Assembly (NCBI GenBank): GCA_963922775.1
Contig: CAWUJG010000001.1
Coordinates: 1-64,000, forward strand
Reading direction: 5' to 3'
DNA length: 64,000 nucleotides
Source: JAHDDH01 sp963922775
GTDB lineage: Bacteria; Bacteroidota; Bacteroidia; Cytophagales; Amoebophilaceae
Part shown: positions 9,297 through 19,344 of the stretch, piece by piece
How the letters are laid out: every line of letters starts with the position of its first letter
How positions within the stretch are numbered: the stretch's first letter is position 1
Notes under the pieces: model-generated
Told to the model about the DNA's origin: nothing
Databases searched by the model: none
The model's input: only the letters and a program-made list of their open reading frames with translations
Translations under genes and position numbers: made by a program

Positions 9297-10025
9297 CTAT
9301 AGAAGTAACTGGGCTAAAATATAGTCTGAAATTAAAATAGCAATACAGCTTTGTGTTACTGCTTTGGTACTGGCTTTACCTACAGCTAAGGCACCTCCAA
9401 AGGTACAAAATCCTCTGTAGGCTGCAATAGTAGTAATGAAAAAGGCAAAGGTGAATGATTTTATTAAAGCAAAAAAGATGTTATATAAATTAAAATTTAT
9501 TCTTAAACCTACAATAAAATCATGTTTAGGTACTAGGCTTAAAAAGTCACTAATTAATAATCCACTATATATAGATAGAAATCCAGCTAAAATAACAAGC
9601 AAAGGATACATCCATAAAGCAGCAAATATTTTGGGCAATACTAAGTAAGATTTAGCATTTATACCCATAGTTTCTAGTGCATCTATTTGTTCTGTAATAC
9701 GCATAGTCCCTATTTCTCCGGCAATGCTTGACCCTATTTTTCCTGCAAATACTAGGCCTATAATGGTTGGAGCAAGTTCTAAAATAGTCATATCTCTTAG
9801 AATGAGACCTAAAAGAAAGTTCTGAAATAGTGGTCCTTGTAGGTTATATGCTGTTTGTACTGTTGTAACTGCTCCCATAAATATGGCTATAATAGCTACT
9901 AGCCAGATAGATTGGATGCCAATATTTATACATTCATAGTATGTTTGTTGTAAATAAATTTTTAATGGAAGTCTATTTTTAAATAGGTTGGTGATAAATA
10001 ATAGGTATTTTCTTAAGTCAGACAT
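9297..10025 (-). CDS. mlaE: MlaE-type ABC transporter permease
   Basis: Membrane subunit of the MCE/Mla lipid transporter. The 242-residue protein has an N-terminal amphipathic stretch, then about five hydrophobic segments. The central ELAPTIIGLVFAGKIGSSIAGEIGTM block and EQIDALETMGIN are the conserved family signature, and the C-terminal part (TFGGALAVGKASTKAVT) also matches. It is the first gene of an operon with mlaF (10-base gap). Three genes for lipoprotein-like proteins lie upstream in the same direction, but a gap of about 90 bases separates them. Confidence 0.92.
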   Translation of the reverse strand: MSDLRKYLLFITNLFKNRLPLKIYLQQTYYECINIGIQSIWLVAIIAIFMGAVTTVQTAYNLQGPLFQNFLLGLILRDMTILELAPTIIGLVFAGKIGSSIAGEIGTMRITEQIDALETMGINAKSYLVLPKIFAALWMYPLLVILAGFLSIYSGLLISDFLSLVPKHDFIVGLRINFNLYNIFFALIKSFTFAFFITTIAAYRGFCTFGGALAVGKASTKAVTQSCIAILISDYILAQLLL

Positions 10026-10116
10026 AAAAGATGGTGATAGTATCTAGTAAAATGTGTAACTAAAAAATAGTTAAAGACAGTTTACAAAAAAATACTTTCA
10101 ATTAAAAATTGAAATA

Positions 10117-10605
10117 CTAAATCTTTTCAATTGACTCGGCTATATTATCTATTTTGGTTGTTAAATCTTTATTTTTTTCTTCTAAAGTTTTTTTTTCTTC
10201 TTTTTTTTGGGTTATTGATTGGTTTATTTGGTCAATTTCGTTTTTGTATTTTTGAATCTTTTTTTTACTTTCATTGCTCCATGATGTAGTATCATTAAGT
10301 TTCAAATTATCTAGTATTTCTCCTCTGGCTAAGGCTATATTTTGAGATAACTTAATCAATACTTCTTTGGTTTCTTTATCTGAGTTTAACTCTCTTAATT
10401 CGTTTTTTATTTCATCTATTTTTTTTTGATTTTGCGCTTTTTGTTTTGTGTATGCTTCTACTTTTTTTATTTTTTTTTCTCTTTTTTCTTTTTTTTGGGC
10501 TAATATTTCTTTTGTTCTGTCTTCTAGTTTTTTGTTATTACAGGCGAAATTTGTGATAGAAAAAAATAGTACACACACCAAAAATTTATTTTGAAAATTT
10601 GACAT
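10117..10605 (-). CDS. Coiled-coil, lipoprotein-like protein of unknown function
   Basis: I do not recognise the family. The likely product has 162 residues if it starts at the ATG at 10605, which places a hydrophobic signal sequence at the N-terminus ending in NFAC (Cys22), a weak lipobox; an upstream ATG at 10641 would add twelve residues in front. The rest is almost entirely Lys/Glu/Gln-rich helix with heptad-like spacing (about 30-160), predicted to form a long coiled coil. A lipid-anchored, periplasmic coiled coil of this size could act as a spacer like Lpp, or as part of an envelope complex; this is speculation. It is the third of three consecutive minus-strand genes with lipoprotein-like starts. 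Confidence 0.65.
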   Translation of the reverse strand: MSNFQNKFLVCVLFFSITNFACNNKKLEDRTKEILAQKKEKREKKIKKVEAYTKQKAQNQKKIDEIKNELRELNSDKETKEVLIKLSQNIALARGEILDNLKLNDTTSWSNESKKKIQKYKNEIDQINQSITQKKEEKKTLEEKNKDLTTKIDNIAESIEKI

Positions 10606-10667
10606 TTTAAAATATGTTTTTATGATATATTTATACCCCAATGAATTTCATTGGGGTATAAATATAA

Positions 10668-11543
10668 TTAAATAAGATCATCACACAATTTACAATTTTT
10701 TTCGGGAGTACTTTCTGTTGTATCACTTACTGAATTTATTTGACAAACAGCACAGATTTTATAAATATAAAGTTTAATAATTTTTTCAAAATTTTTACAT
10801 AAAGTATCTAATTCATTATATATCTGTATATAGTTTTTTTCATCTATATTTTCAACAACTTTTTTTAACTCTGCATTTAAATTTTTTACAAATTGTAAGT
10901 AATTTTCTTTAGTATACTTTTCTAGTTCTAAACATGGAACACTCATACCAAATAAATTATACTCCTTCAAAAAATTTTTAATTTCTCCTTCCTGTAGACA
11001 TTCTTTAGGTATATAGAAATAATTATTTTTAAGCAAGGTGATTATTTCCATGAAGAAGAAAGTTGGTAATTTAAATATTTTTTGGTCTAGAAAATTTTGA
11101 AATATTTTAAATCTTGGCTTTTCTGTATTTAATAATTGCATATCATTATAATATTCCTTTTTTTGTAGAAAATTATGACTAAATAAAAAAATATTTTTTT
11201 TATTTATACTTTGCTTGACAAATTCTAAATTTTGTTTCTGCCAAAAATCATGACTATTTTCAATCAAATTTTCATTAATATTTTTCACTCCTACATCCAA
11301 TATTGCAACCTTAATTTCACATTTTTTATAAATGTGAAATTTCAATAATTTATATACTTCTAGATAATTTGTTTTATTAGAATTAAGACGTCCAAGTAAA
11401 GTAAATCCTCTAGAAAAAAAATTATTTGAAGTTAAATAAGTATTGCTCTTTAAGTTTATTTTTTTAATAATTTTTTTCCTTGTTTTACAAGAGTGGATTA
11501 ATAATATTGTTGATAACACACAAAATATTCTGAATTTTTTCAT
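10668..11543 (-). CDS. Putative lipoprotein with two C-terminal CxxC pairs
   Basis: Unrecognised 291-residue protein. A basic start and hydrophobic core end in LIHSC with a lipidatable Cys19, so it is probably an exported lipoprotein. The body is rich in Lys, Asn, Phe and Tyr without a domain I can name. Near the C-terminus it has two CxxC pairs (CAVC and CKLC) separated by 16 residues, the spacing of a zinc ribbon or a redox-active pair, followed by DDLI at the end. Such a motif is unusual in an exported lipoprotein. It lies between two other putative lipoprotein genes in the same direction, with gaps of 44 bases (upstream) and about 60 bases (downstream). Confidence 0.7.
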   Translation of the reverse strand: MKKFRIFCVLSTILLIHSCKTRKKIIKKINLKSNTYLTSNNFFSRGFTLLGRLNSNKTNYLEVYKLLKFHIYKKCEIKVAILDVGVKNINENLIENSHDFWQKQNLEFVKQSINKKNIFLFSHNFLQKKEYYNDMQLLNTEKPRFKIFQNFLDQKIFKLPTFFFMEIITLLKNNYFYIPKECLQEGEIKNFLKEYNLFGMSVPCLELEKYTKENYLQFVKNLNAELKKVVENIDEKNYIQIYNELDTLCKNFEKIIKLYIYKICAVCQINSVSDTTESTPEKNCKLCDDLI

Positions 11544-11587
11544 AAAAAAAATAATTTAGAGTATAAAAAATAATTTATTCTTCTTAA

Positions 11588-12193
11588 TTAAGTTATCAAT
11601 TTTTGATAGTCATCATATGTAAACTCTCCTTTTAAAAGTGGTAAATAATATAGATTAATAATATCTTGGTTGTATATAAACTCTGCTCTATGCTCTTCAT
11701 TTGCATCAAAAATATGTTCCTTTTGGAAGTTTTTTTTATATATTCTTCTAATTTTTTTTCTATCGACACAGAAATAGTCATTCAACTGGTCTATGTCTAC
11801 TCGCTTACCATTTAAAGATCTAAAATCAAAATTTGCTGAAATATGGGGAAAAAAATCAATCATCGAGTTTTCTATCTGCCAAAAGTTATTTTGAAAAACC
11901 ATGGAGTAGCTCGTTGTTTCTTCTGGAAGTTCTTGAAAGCCATAAGGTTTTAAAAATCTACCCATAATTTCTCTACAATCTTTTTTAAAAGATGGGTAGC
12001 CAATATCTAGACCTAGATCTATTATTTTTTTTCCTATTTTCATTTTTTTATTACTGCTTTTTACCAGCATATTTTCATATATTTTTTTTTGTTTATATTG
12101 TCCACAACTTATAAGTAGAAAAGTAGTGAGTATTAAAAAGAAAAATTTTGTAATCCATTGTGTATTTTCTAATGTTGGTAGTATTTTTTTCAT
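11588..12193 (-). CDS. Putative lipoprotein of unknown function
   Basis: Unrecognised 201-residue protein. It begins with a charged N-terminus and a hydrophobic stretch ending in LLISC, a good lipobox with Cys30. The mature part is mixed helix and strand, rich in Lys, Phe and Tyr, with no repeat or domain that I can name. It is the first gene of the minus-strand trio of lipoprotein-like genes and lies about 150 bases downstream of uvrB, in the same direction. Its base composition is like that of its neighbours, so there is no sign of recent transfer. Confidence 0.7.
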   Translation of the reverse strand: MKKILPTLENTQWITKFFFLILTTFLLISCGQYKQKKIYENMLVKSSNKKMKIGKKIIDLGLDIGYPSFKKDCREIMGRFLKPYGFQELPEETTSYSMVFQNNFWQIENSMIDFFPHISANFDFRSLNGKRVDIDQLNDYFCVDRKKIRRIYKKNFQKEHIFDANEEHRAEFIYNQDIINLYYLPLLKGEFTYDDYQKLIT

Positions 12194-12345
12194 AATTTTT
12201 AAAATTAATTAATTTAAGTTTAAGTGTTTAAGTTATCGATCTTCATGATACTACCAAAATATAAATATTTTTTCATAAAAAAGAAGATTGTTTAAAAATT
12301 AGCTTATGATGTTTAAAAAGTAAATTGTTTGGGGGTTACTCTCAT

Positions 12346-14352
12346 CTACAACATTTTTTTGTATTTTTCTATCTCATCTCTTAAAATTGCTGCTTGTTTA
12401 AAGTTAAGGTTTTTGGCTTCTTTTTTCATTTGTAATGTTAATAGCTGTATTTTTTCTTCTATATTGTAGTCAGTAAATTTTGTATCAGCTTCTGCTGCTT
12501 CCATAGAAAAATTGTCGTTTTCTATATGGTATTCCTCTATTTTTTCATTGACTATGTTGGCTTGTTGTAGTATTTCTGCTTCGGTTTTTTTTATGGTAGT
12601 AGGTATAATATGGTGTTTTTTGTTGTGTTCTATTTGAATTTTTCTTCTTCTTTCTGTTTCTTGTATGGCTTTTTTCATGGATGGTGTAATGGTATCTGCA
12701 AACAAAATTACTTTACCATTGGAATTTCTTGCTGCTCTGCCTATGGTTTGTATAAGTGAATTTTCATTTCTTAAAAATCCTTCTTTATCGGCATCTAATA
12801 CTATTACTAAAGATACTTCTGGTAGGTCTATTCCTTCTCGCAATAGGTTGACACCTACTAGTACATCAAATGTACCTAAACGTAAATTTTTTAAGATATC
12901 TACTCGTTCTAAGGTTTTAATTTCTGAATGTATGTATTTACATTTTATTTCTCTCTGCTGTAAAAATTTAGATAGTTCTTCTGCCATTTTTTTGGTGAGG
13001 GTGGTTATTAATATCCGTTCATTTTTTGGAATAGTTTGGGCAATATATTGTATAATTATATCGATCTGGTTTTTTGTAGGCTTTACCAGTATAATAGGGT
13101 CTAGTAGGCCTGTGGGTCTTATGAGCTGTTCTACAATAATGCCAGATGATTTTTCTAACTCATAGTGTGCAGGTGTGGCACTTACAAAAATTGTTTGGTT
13201 AAGCAAAGATTCAAATTCATGAAATTGTAAAGGCCTATTATCTAGGGCTGCGGGTAAACGGAATCCATATTGTACTAAATTATTTTTTCTGGCTTTGTCG
13301 CCTCCATACATGGCTTTAACTTGGGGAATGGTAACATGGCATTCATCAATCATCATTAAAAATTTTTTTGGAAAATAATCTAGTAAACAAAAAGGCCTCT
13401 CACCAGGTGATCTTTGATCTATATAGCGAGAATAGTTTTCTATACCTGGACAATACCCTAGCTCTCGCATCATTTCTATATCTAGTTCAGTTTTTTCTTT
13501 GAGTCTTTTAGCTTCTTTCCATAGGTTATTGCTTTCGAAGTAATGGATTTGTTTTATTAAGTCTTTTTGAATATTACTAATAACTTTTTTCATAGTATCT
13601 TTACCTACTACAAAAAGATTGGCAGCAAAAATTGTAATTTTTTTTTCCTGATATATTTTTTTTCCGGTACTGGGGTTAATACAGTATATTGCTTCTATAA
13701 TATCATCAAAGATTACTAGTCTATATCCATAATCTGTATAGGCTAAAAAAATTTCTAAACTATCTCCCCTTACTCGAAATGTACCTCTCGATAATATATC
13801 ATCTGTTTTTTTGTATAGCATTTCTACTAGAGCAGATACTAGGGTCTTCAAGGCAATACACTGTCCTATATGTACTTGTACAATATTTTTACCAAACTCC
13901 TTAGGGTTTCCAATTCCATAAATACAAGATACAGAGGCTACTACAATTACATCTTTTCTTTGGCTTAGCAAAGAAGCTGTAGCACTTAAACGTAGTTTTT
14001 CTATTTCTTCATTTATAGCTAGTGCTTTTTCTATATAGGTATTTGTTGAAGGAAGATATGCTTCTGGCTGATAATAGTCATAATATGAAATGAAGTATTC
14101 TACAGCATTTTGAGGAAAAAATTCTTTTAGCTCCCCATATAGCTGTGCAGCTAGTGTTTTGTTATGGCTTAGAATAAGGGTGGGCATATTAAGCTGTTCA
14201 ATAACATTAGCCATGGTAAAAGTTTTTCCTGAACCTGTAACTCCTAATAGTGCCTGATGCTTGACACCTGTTTGTATATTTTCTACCAGTTGTTTTATAG
14301 CTTTAGGTTGATCTCCTGCTGGATCATATGATGTATGAAGATGGAAATTCAT
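12346..14352 (-). CDS. uvrB: Excinuclease ABC subunit UvrB
   Basis: UvrB verifies damage in nucleotide excision repair, loaded by UvrA and recruiting UvrC. The 668-residue protein is full length: Walker A GVTGSGKT (about 38-45), the damage-probing beta-hairpin around YYDYYQPEAYLP (about 90-101), DECH box in IDECHVTIPQV, helicase motifs V and VI (LREGIDLPEVSL; QTIGRAARN), and a C-terminal UVR domain for UvrC contact. All elements of the family are intact. It is divergent from the leucine dehydrogenase gene over 81 bases. Confidence 0.97.
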   Translation of the reverse strand: MNFHLHTSYDPAGDQPKAIKQLVENIQTGVKHQALLGVTGSGKTFTMANVIEQLNMPTLILSHNKTLAAQLYGELKEFFPQNAVEYFISYYDYYQPEAYLPSTNTYIEKALAINEEIEKLRLSATASLLSQRKDVIVVASVSCIYGIGNPKEFGKNIVQVHIGQCIALKTLVSALVEMLYKKTDDILSRGTFRVRGDSLEIFLAYTDYGYRLVIFDDIIEAIYCINPSTGKKIYQEKKITIFAANLFVVGKDTMKKVISNIQKDLIKQIHYFESNNLWKEAKRLKEKTELDIEMMRELGYCPGIENYSRYIDQRSPGERPFCLLDYFPKKFLMMIDECHVTIPQVKAMYGGDKARKNNLVQYGFRLPAALDNRPLQFHEFESLLNQTIFVSATPAHYELEKSSGIIVEQLIRPTGLLDPIILVKPTKNQIDIIIQYIAQTIPKNERILITTLTKKMAEELSKFLQQREIKCKYIHSEIKTLERVDILKNLRLGTFDVLVGVNLLREGIDLPEVSLVIVLDADKEGFLRNENSLIQTIGRAARNSNGKVILFADTITPSMKKAIQETERRRKIQIEHNKKHHIIPTTIKKTEAEILQQANIVNEKIEEYHIENDNFSMEAAEADTKFTDYNIEEKIQLLTLQMKKEAKNLNFKQAAILRDEIEKYKKML

Positions 14353-14433
14353 ATTATATTAATGTACTTATCAAATAAATTGTAAGTTTGTAATTTTTAT
14401 GAAGAAATATGTATTTTAAGCAATTTTTTAAGT

Positions 14434-15525
14434 ATGTCACATCAAATATTTGACCATATTTCGGATCCTATCACTTTTTTTAGAAATGCTGAAACTCATG
14501 AAGAGGTTTTGTTTTTTTACGATAAAAAAGTAGGTCTAAAAGTAATTATTGGTATCCACGATACTACCCTAGGTCCAGCATTAGGAGGAACACGGTTTTG
14601 GCATTATACGCACGAAAGAGATGCTTTACAAGATGTCTTGCGTCTTTCTCAAGGAATGACATATAAATCTGCTTTGGCAGATCTTAATTTAGGAGGAGGA
14701 AAAGCAGTTATTATTGGTGATGCGCGTAAAATAAAAACTAAATCTCTTTTACATTGTTATGGTAAAATTTTAAATAAACTGCATGGCAGATATATCACAT
14801 CAGAAGATGTAAATATTACCTTAGAAGATATTGCTCAGGTTTCACAAATTTCTAAACATGTTGTTGGACTACCTTTAGCACAAGGTGGTAGTGGAGATCC
14901 TTCTCACTTAACTGCTTATGGTACCTATTTAGGAATGAAAGCTGCAGTAAAATATTTTTATGGATCAGAAAAACTTTTTAAGAAAAAAGTAGGCATAGAA
15001 GGAGTTGGTAAAGTAGGTAGCTATCTTATAGCACTCCTTAAAAAGGAAGATGCTGATATTTATGTTACTGATACGTCTTCTACACGACTCCAGTATATAT
15101 CTCAAACATATCCTTTTGTTAAGGTAGTAGATAGAGAAAATTTTTATAAATTTGATATGGATATATATTCTCCATGTGCTTTAGGTGCTACACTAAATGA
15201 TACTACAATACCTATTTTACAATGTAAAATTATAGCTGGAGCAGCTAATAATCAGTTGGCTAATGAAAGTATACATGGACAGCAGTTATTTGACAAAAAA
15301 ATAGTTTATGCTCCAGATATTTTAATTAATGCTGGGGGAGTGATGAGTGTATATGAAGAATTACATGGTCCATATAATAAAAAGAAAGCAAAACAACGTG
15401 TGGAAATTATTTTTGATAAGTGTTTAGCCATTTTACAACAGTCAGAGCAAAAGAAAACTCCTCCTCATTTTATTGCTAAAAAGTGGGCGTTACAACGTTT
15501 GGGAGAAGTAAAAAAAAAATATTAG
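14434..15525 (+). CDS. ldh: Leucine dehydrogenase-type amino acid dehydrogenase
   Basis: A member of the Glu/Leu/Phe/Val dehydrogenase family, which deaminates branched-chain amino acids to 2-oxo acids with NAD+. The 363-residue length fits leucine dehydrogenase. The catalytic lysine lies in GMTYKSALADLNLGGGKAV (about residues 75-93), the N-terminal ALGGTRFW block binds substrate, and the Rossmann domain shows the glycine-rich GVGKVGSYL motif (about 190-198). The assignment to leucine rather than phenylalanine or valine rests on overall similarity. The nusB frame extends back into its 3' end, but the likely nusB start at 15537 lies 11 bases after its stop, so the two are probably co-transcribed. 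Confidence 0.9.
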   Translation: MSHQIFDHISDPITFFRNAETHEEVLFFYDKKVGLKVIIGIHDTTLGPALGGTRFWHYTHERDALQDVLRLSQGMTYKSALADLNLGGGKAVIIGDARKIKTKSLLHCYGKILNKLHGRYITSEDVNITLEDIAQVSQISKHVVGLPLAQGGSGDPSHLTAYGTYLGMKAAVKYFYGSEKLFKKKVGIEGVGKVGSYLIALLKKEDADIYVTDTSSTRLQYISQTYPFVKVVDRENFYKFDMDIYSPCALGATLNDTTIPILQCKIIAGAANNQLANESIHGQQLFDKKIVYAPDILINAGGVMSVYEELHGPYNKKKAKQRVEIIFDKCLAILQQSEQKKTPPHFIAKKWALQRLGEVKKKY

Positions 15526-15536
15526 TGCTTATTTTT

Positions 15537-16565
15537 ATGCATTTCCGATCATTTATGCGTATTAAAGCTATGCAACATATGTATAGCTATAAAATCAGCC
15601 AAAAGTATTATATAGACCAAGTCTACAAAGCATACGCACAGCAAAAAAAAGATGCATGTGCAAAACATATGTATAAAGATATATTATCTGATATTACATC
15701 ATCCTCTTCGTTAAAATTACCATTGAATTCAGAATTTCAAGATATTATAAAAAATTACCATCAAAATATACAAAAAGAAAAAAAAAAGATAACACAAAAT
15801 CTACAAGAAGATAGCCAACGGATACAAAATATATATTATTTTATTTTATATTTATTACATCAATTTTTTGTCTCAAAAAGTAAAAATTGCTTTATAGAAG
15901 GTTTAAGGTCTAATTTTTTTTATTTAGAAAAGGTTAAGGCAATAGAAAAAACAGTTTACTGGGATGTTGATAACATATCTTACTGGTATACTACATTTTT
16001 TATAAAAGATAAGGTTATAAAAAAATATTTATCTTGTACTGTTAAGGATATACATTATGACTTAGAAATTCTTTTCTACACCATAAAAAATATTATCTTT
16101 AACCAAGATGCTATAGAAGATTTTTTTTTTGAAATAGATATTAGATGGTATGAAAATAAAATATGGGTGAATGATATGCTTGAAAATACATTTACTATTA
16201 ATAAGCAAAAAGATTCAGGAATAACACTGCAAAAAAGCATAGTTCAACAAGATTTTCTAATTGATTTTTTTCATGAGCTAATTCAAACTAGCCTTGAAAA
16301 TGAATGCTGGCTAGAAGAAAAAATAGAAAAAATAGCACAAAATTGGTCTTTGTCTAGAATGTTTATTTTAGATAAAATACTTATTCATTTGGCTTTAAAT
16401 GAAATGATAGCATTTGCATCTATTCCACTCAGAGTAACTTTAGATGAATATATTCAGATAGCTAAAAAATATAGTACAGAAAAAAGTAGTTTATTTATTA
16501 ATGGTATTTTAGAAAAAATATTGATACTCTTACAGCAAGAAAAAAAAATTAATAAAATATTATGA
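15537..16565 (+). CDS. nusB: Transcription antitermination factor NusB, long Bacteroidota form
   Basis: NusB binds boxA RNA with NusE (S10) and promotes antitermination in rRNA operons. This protein has 342 residues, about twice the length of E. coli NusB. Only the C-terminal third resembles NusB (from about residue 230: SLSRMFILDKILIHLALNEM, then VTLDEYIQIAKKYS and FINGIL). The N-terminal 200 residues are an extension seen in Bacteroidota NusB, mostly helical and Lys/Ile-rich. The frame is open back to 15483, inside the upstream gene; I prefer the ATG at 15537 because MRIKAMQHMYSY follows it closely, like family starts. It overlaps the next gene by ATGA. Confidence 0.88.
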   Translation: MHFRSFMRIKAMQHMYSYKISQKYYIDQVYKAYAQQKKDACAKHMYKDILSDITSSSSLKLPLNSEFQDIIKNYHQNIQKEKKKITQNLQEDSQRIQNIYYFILYLLHQFFVSKSKNCFIEGLRSNFFYLEKVKAIEKTVYWDVDNISYWYTTFFIKDKVIKKYLSCTVKDIHYDLEILFYTIKNIIFNQDAIEDFFFEIDIRWYENKIWVNDMLENTFTINKQKDSGITLQKSIVQQDFLIDFFHELIQTSLENECWLEEKIEKIAQNWSLSRMFILDKILIHLALNEMIAFASIPLRVTLDEYIQIAKKYSTEKSSLFINGILEKILILLQQEKKINKIL

Positions 16566-16828
16566 AAAAAAATAAGCTATTGAGCATTATTTATGGTATA
16601 ATTATAGGTGCTATGCTTACATTAGTTATTATGTTAGTAAAACCTATTCAAGACACATTAAAATATCAGCTTAAAAAATGGTATCAAAAATTTTTAGTAT
16701 ACCTGCGTAAACAAACATGTGCTTCGCAAGTTAATAATAAGGCTAGAGAAGAAGGTCAAAAAATAATACAAAAAATAAATAGAAAAGCAGAAAATATACT
16801 AAGAGAAATTAAGCAAAAAGATAAATAG
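16562..16828 (+). CDS. Small single-pass membrane protein (YtxH-like)
   Basis: An 88-residue protein with one transmembrane segment near the N-terminus (about 6-27: IIYGIIIGAMLTLVIMLV) followed by a basic, amphipathic helix, resembling the YtxH-type small membrane proteins in layout only. Its ATG overlaps the nusB stop (ATGA), so it is translationally coupled to nusB. The function is unknown. gyrA follows 44 bases later. Confidence 0.7.
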   Translation: MKKNKLLSIIYGIIIGAMLTLVIMLVKPIQDTLKYQLKKWYQKFLVYLRKQTCASQVNNKAREEGQKIIQKINRKAENILREIKQKDK

Positions 16829-16872
16829 TTTATTTTCTACTTGTTTTTAACAAAAATTTATTTATTCCATTT

Positions 16873-19344
16873 ATGGCTACAGGTATAAAAGAAAAAATTA
16901 TTCCTATTACTATAGAAAAAGAAATGCGTACGGCATATATTGATTATGCTATGTCTGTAATTGTTGCGCGTGCACTTCCTGATGTAAGAGATGGGCTTAA
17001 GCCTGTGCACCGCAGAGTGTTATATGGTATGCATGAGCTAGGTACTTATCATAATAAGCCATTTAAAAAATCTGCTAGAATAGTGGGAGAGGTATTAGGT
17101 AAATACCATCCTCATGGAGATGCTTCTATATATGATACTATGGTGAGGCTGGCACAAAGTTGGTCTTTACGTTATCCATTAGTACAAGGTCAGGGTAATT
17201 TTGGGTCTATTGATGGAGATGCTGCTGCTTCTATGCGTTATACTGAAGCTAGATTATCTTCAATTACAGATGAAATGTTAGGTGACCTGAATAAAGAAAC
17301 AGTTGACTTTCAGCCTAATTTTGATGATGCTTTAGAAGAACCTACTGTATTGCCTGCCAAACTTCCTAACCTTTTAATTAATGGTGCCTCTGGTATAGCA
17401 GTGGGTATGGCAACAAATATGCCTTCTCATAATATAAAAGAGGTAATACAAGGTACTATTGCCTATATTGATAATCCAGAAATTAATATTGATGGGCTTA
17501 TGAAATATGTTGTTGCTCCTGATTTTCCTACTGGTGGAATTATTTATGGATATGAAGGAATAAAAGATGCCTATCATACTGGAAAGGGAAAAATTGTTTT
17601 AAGGGCTAAAGTAGAAATTATAGACAATGATAAAAGTCAAAAAAAACAAATTATAGTACATGAAATACCTTATGGCGTAAATAAGGCAGCAATGATAGAA
17701 AAAACAGCATCACTAGTTCAAGACAAAATGATAGAAGGTATTGCTGATATTAGAGATGAATCAGATAAAGATGGGTTAAGGGTAGTATATGATATAAAAA
17801 GAGATGCTGATCCTAATGTAGTGCTTAACCATCTATTCAAAAAAACCAATTTACAGACTGCTTTTAATGTAAATAATATTGCTATATATCATGGTAAACC
17901 TGTATTGTTGAATCTTAAGAATATTATTACTGCATTTGTAGATCATAGGCATACCATTGTTACACGAAGAACAGTTTTTGATCTTAAGCAAGCAGAAAAG
18001 AAAATTCACCTACTTGAAGGCTACATCATAGCATTAGACCACATAGATGCCATTATACAACTTATACGTGCAGCTAAAGATACATCTACAGCACAACATG
18101 CTTTGATAGCGCATTATCAGCTCAGTGTTATACAAGCTAAAGCTATTTTAGAAATGCGTTTACAAAAACTTACAGGACTTGAAAGAGATAAAATAATAAA
18201 AGAGCACCAAGAATTAAAACAAACAATAACAGCACTCAAAACCCTTTTAGCCCACAAACACTTGCGCATGCAAGTTATTAAAGAAGAGTTGGAGAATCTA
18301 TCAAAAAAATATGCTGACAAAAGAAAAACAGCTATTATATACCATACTGAAGATTTTACTATGGAAGATATGATTCCTGATGAAGAAATGGTCATCACAA
18401 TTTCACATCAAGGTTATATTAAAAGGACGCATCTTAAAGAATATAAAACGCAAGCTAGGGGAGGTGTAGGGTCTAAAGGAGTACGTACTAAAGACAGTGA
18501 TTTTACTGAGCATCTTTTTGTAGCTTCTACACATAACTATTTACTCATCTTTACACAATTTGGAAAAGTATATTGGAAAAAAGTATATGAAATACCTTTA
18601 AGTAGCAAAAATGCAAAAGGGAGAGCAATTCAAAATTTGATTTCTATTAGCAGTAAAGATTCAGTGAAAACAGTAATTAAAGTACAAAGTTTAGGTGAAG
18701 AAAATTATGTAAATCAACATTACCTTATTATGGCTACGCAAAAGGGAATAATAAAAAAAACGATTCTTAAAGCTTATGCCAACCCAAGAATAAATGGAGT
18801 ACAGGCTATTAAAATTCAAGAAAATGACCAGCTTTTAGCTGTAAAAATGACTAGTGGAAAAAATCATATTATGTTAGCATTACAATCTGGACAGGCTATA
18901 CATTTCCATGAAAAAGATGTAAGGGCTATGGGAAGGATAGCTGCTGGTGTAAAAGGAATTACTTTGGCTGATGAATTAGATAAAGTAATAGGTATGGTAA
19001 GTGTAGAACCAGACACACCTAAAGAACTTTTAGTAGTAGCAGAAAGAGGTTATGGTAAAAGATCTTCTATACAAGACTATCGCATTACAAAGCGGGGTGG
19101 TAAAGGAATAAAAACTATTCAAATAACAAAAAAAACAGGAAAGCTCATTGCAATAAAATCAGTAACCAATCATGATGAATTGATGATTATTAATAAATCA
19201 GGGATCACGATCAGGATGAAGGTCAACCAGCTTCGTGTGATGGGAAGGGCTACACAAGGTGTAAGGCTAATTAAACTCAATGAAAATGATGCTATATCTT
19301 CTGTTGATAAAATAGAAGATAATAAAGAAATAAGTACTACATGA
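16873..19344 (+). CDS. gyrA: DNA gyrase subunit A
   Basis: The DNA-cleaving and rejoining subunit of gyrase, which introduces negative supercoils. The 823-residue protein has the winged-helix/tower core and a C-terminal beta-pinwheel, with a GyrA-box-like stretch [10 protein letters not shown] near 527-536. Catalytic Tyr123 lies in [12 protein letters not shown]. The quinolone-determining region reads [10 protein letters not shown] (79-88): the position equal to E. coli Ser83 is Ala84, while the Asp87 equivalent (Asp88) is kept. The gene is followed by the TPR gene with an ATGATG overlap. gyrB is not in the window. Confidence 0.97.
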   Translation: MATGIKEKIIPITIEKEMRTAYIDYAMSVIVARALPDVRDGLKPVHRRVLYGMHELGTYHNKPFKKSARIVGEVLGKYHPHGDASIYDTMVRLAQSWSLRYPLVQGQGNFGSIDGDAAASMRYTEARLSSITDEMLGDLNKETVDFQPNFDDALEEPTVLPAKLPNLLINGASGIAVGMATNMPSHNIKEVIQGTIAYIDNPEINIDGLMKYVVAPDFPTGGIIYGYEGIKDAYHTGKGKIVLRAKVEIIDNDKSQKKQIIVHEIPYGVNKAAMIEKTASLVQDKMIEGIADIRDESDKDGLRVVYDIKRDADPNVVLNHLFKKTNLQTAFNVNNIAIYHGKPVLLNLKNIITAFVDHRHTIVTRRTVFDLKQAEKKIHLLEGYIIALDHIDAIIQLIRAAKDTSTAQHALIAHYQLSVIQAKAILEMRLQKLTGLERDKIIKEHQELKQTITALKTLLAHKHLRMQVIKEELENLSKKYADKRKTAIIYHTEDFTMEDMIPDEEMVITISHQGYIKRTHLKEYKTQARGGVGSKGVRTKDSDFTEHLFVASTHNYLLIFTQFGKVYWKKVYEIPLSSKNAKGRAIQNLISISSKDSVKTVIKVQSLGEENYVNQHYLIMATQKGIIKKTILKAYANPRINGVQAIKIQENDQLLAVKMTSGKNHIMLALQSGQAIHFHEKDVRAMGRIAAGVKGITLADELDKVIGMVSVEPDTPKELLVVAERGYGKRSSIQDYRITKRGGKGIKTIQITKKTGKLIAIKSVTNHDELMIINKSGITIRMKVNQLRVMGRATQGVRLIKLNENDAISSVDKIEDNKEISTT

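Noticed and set aside
12665..13165. Open frame on the plus strand inside uvrB
   Set aside because: Shadow of uvrB; Ser/Ile-rich translation with no recognisable motif.
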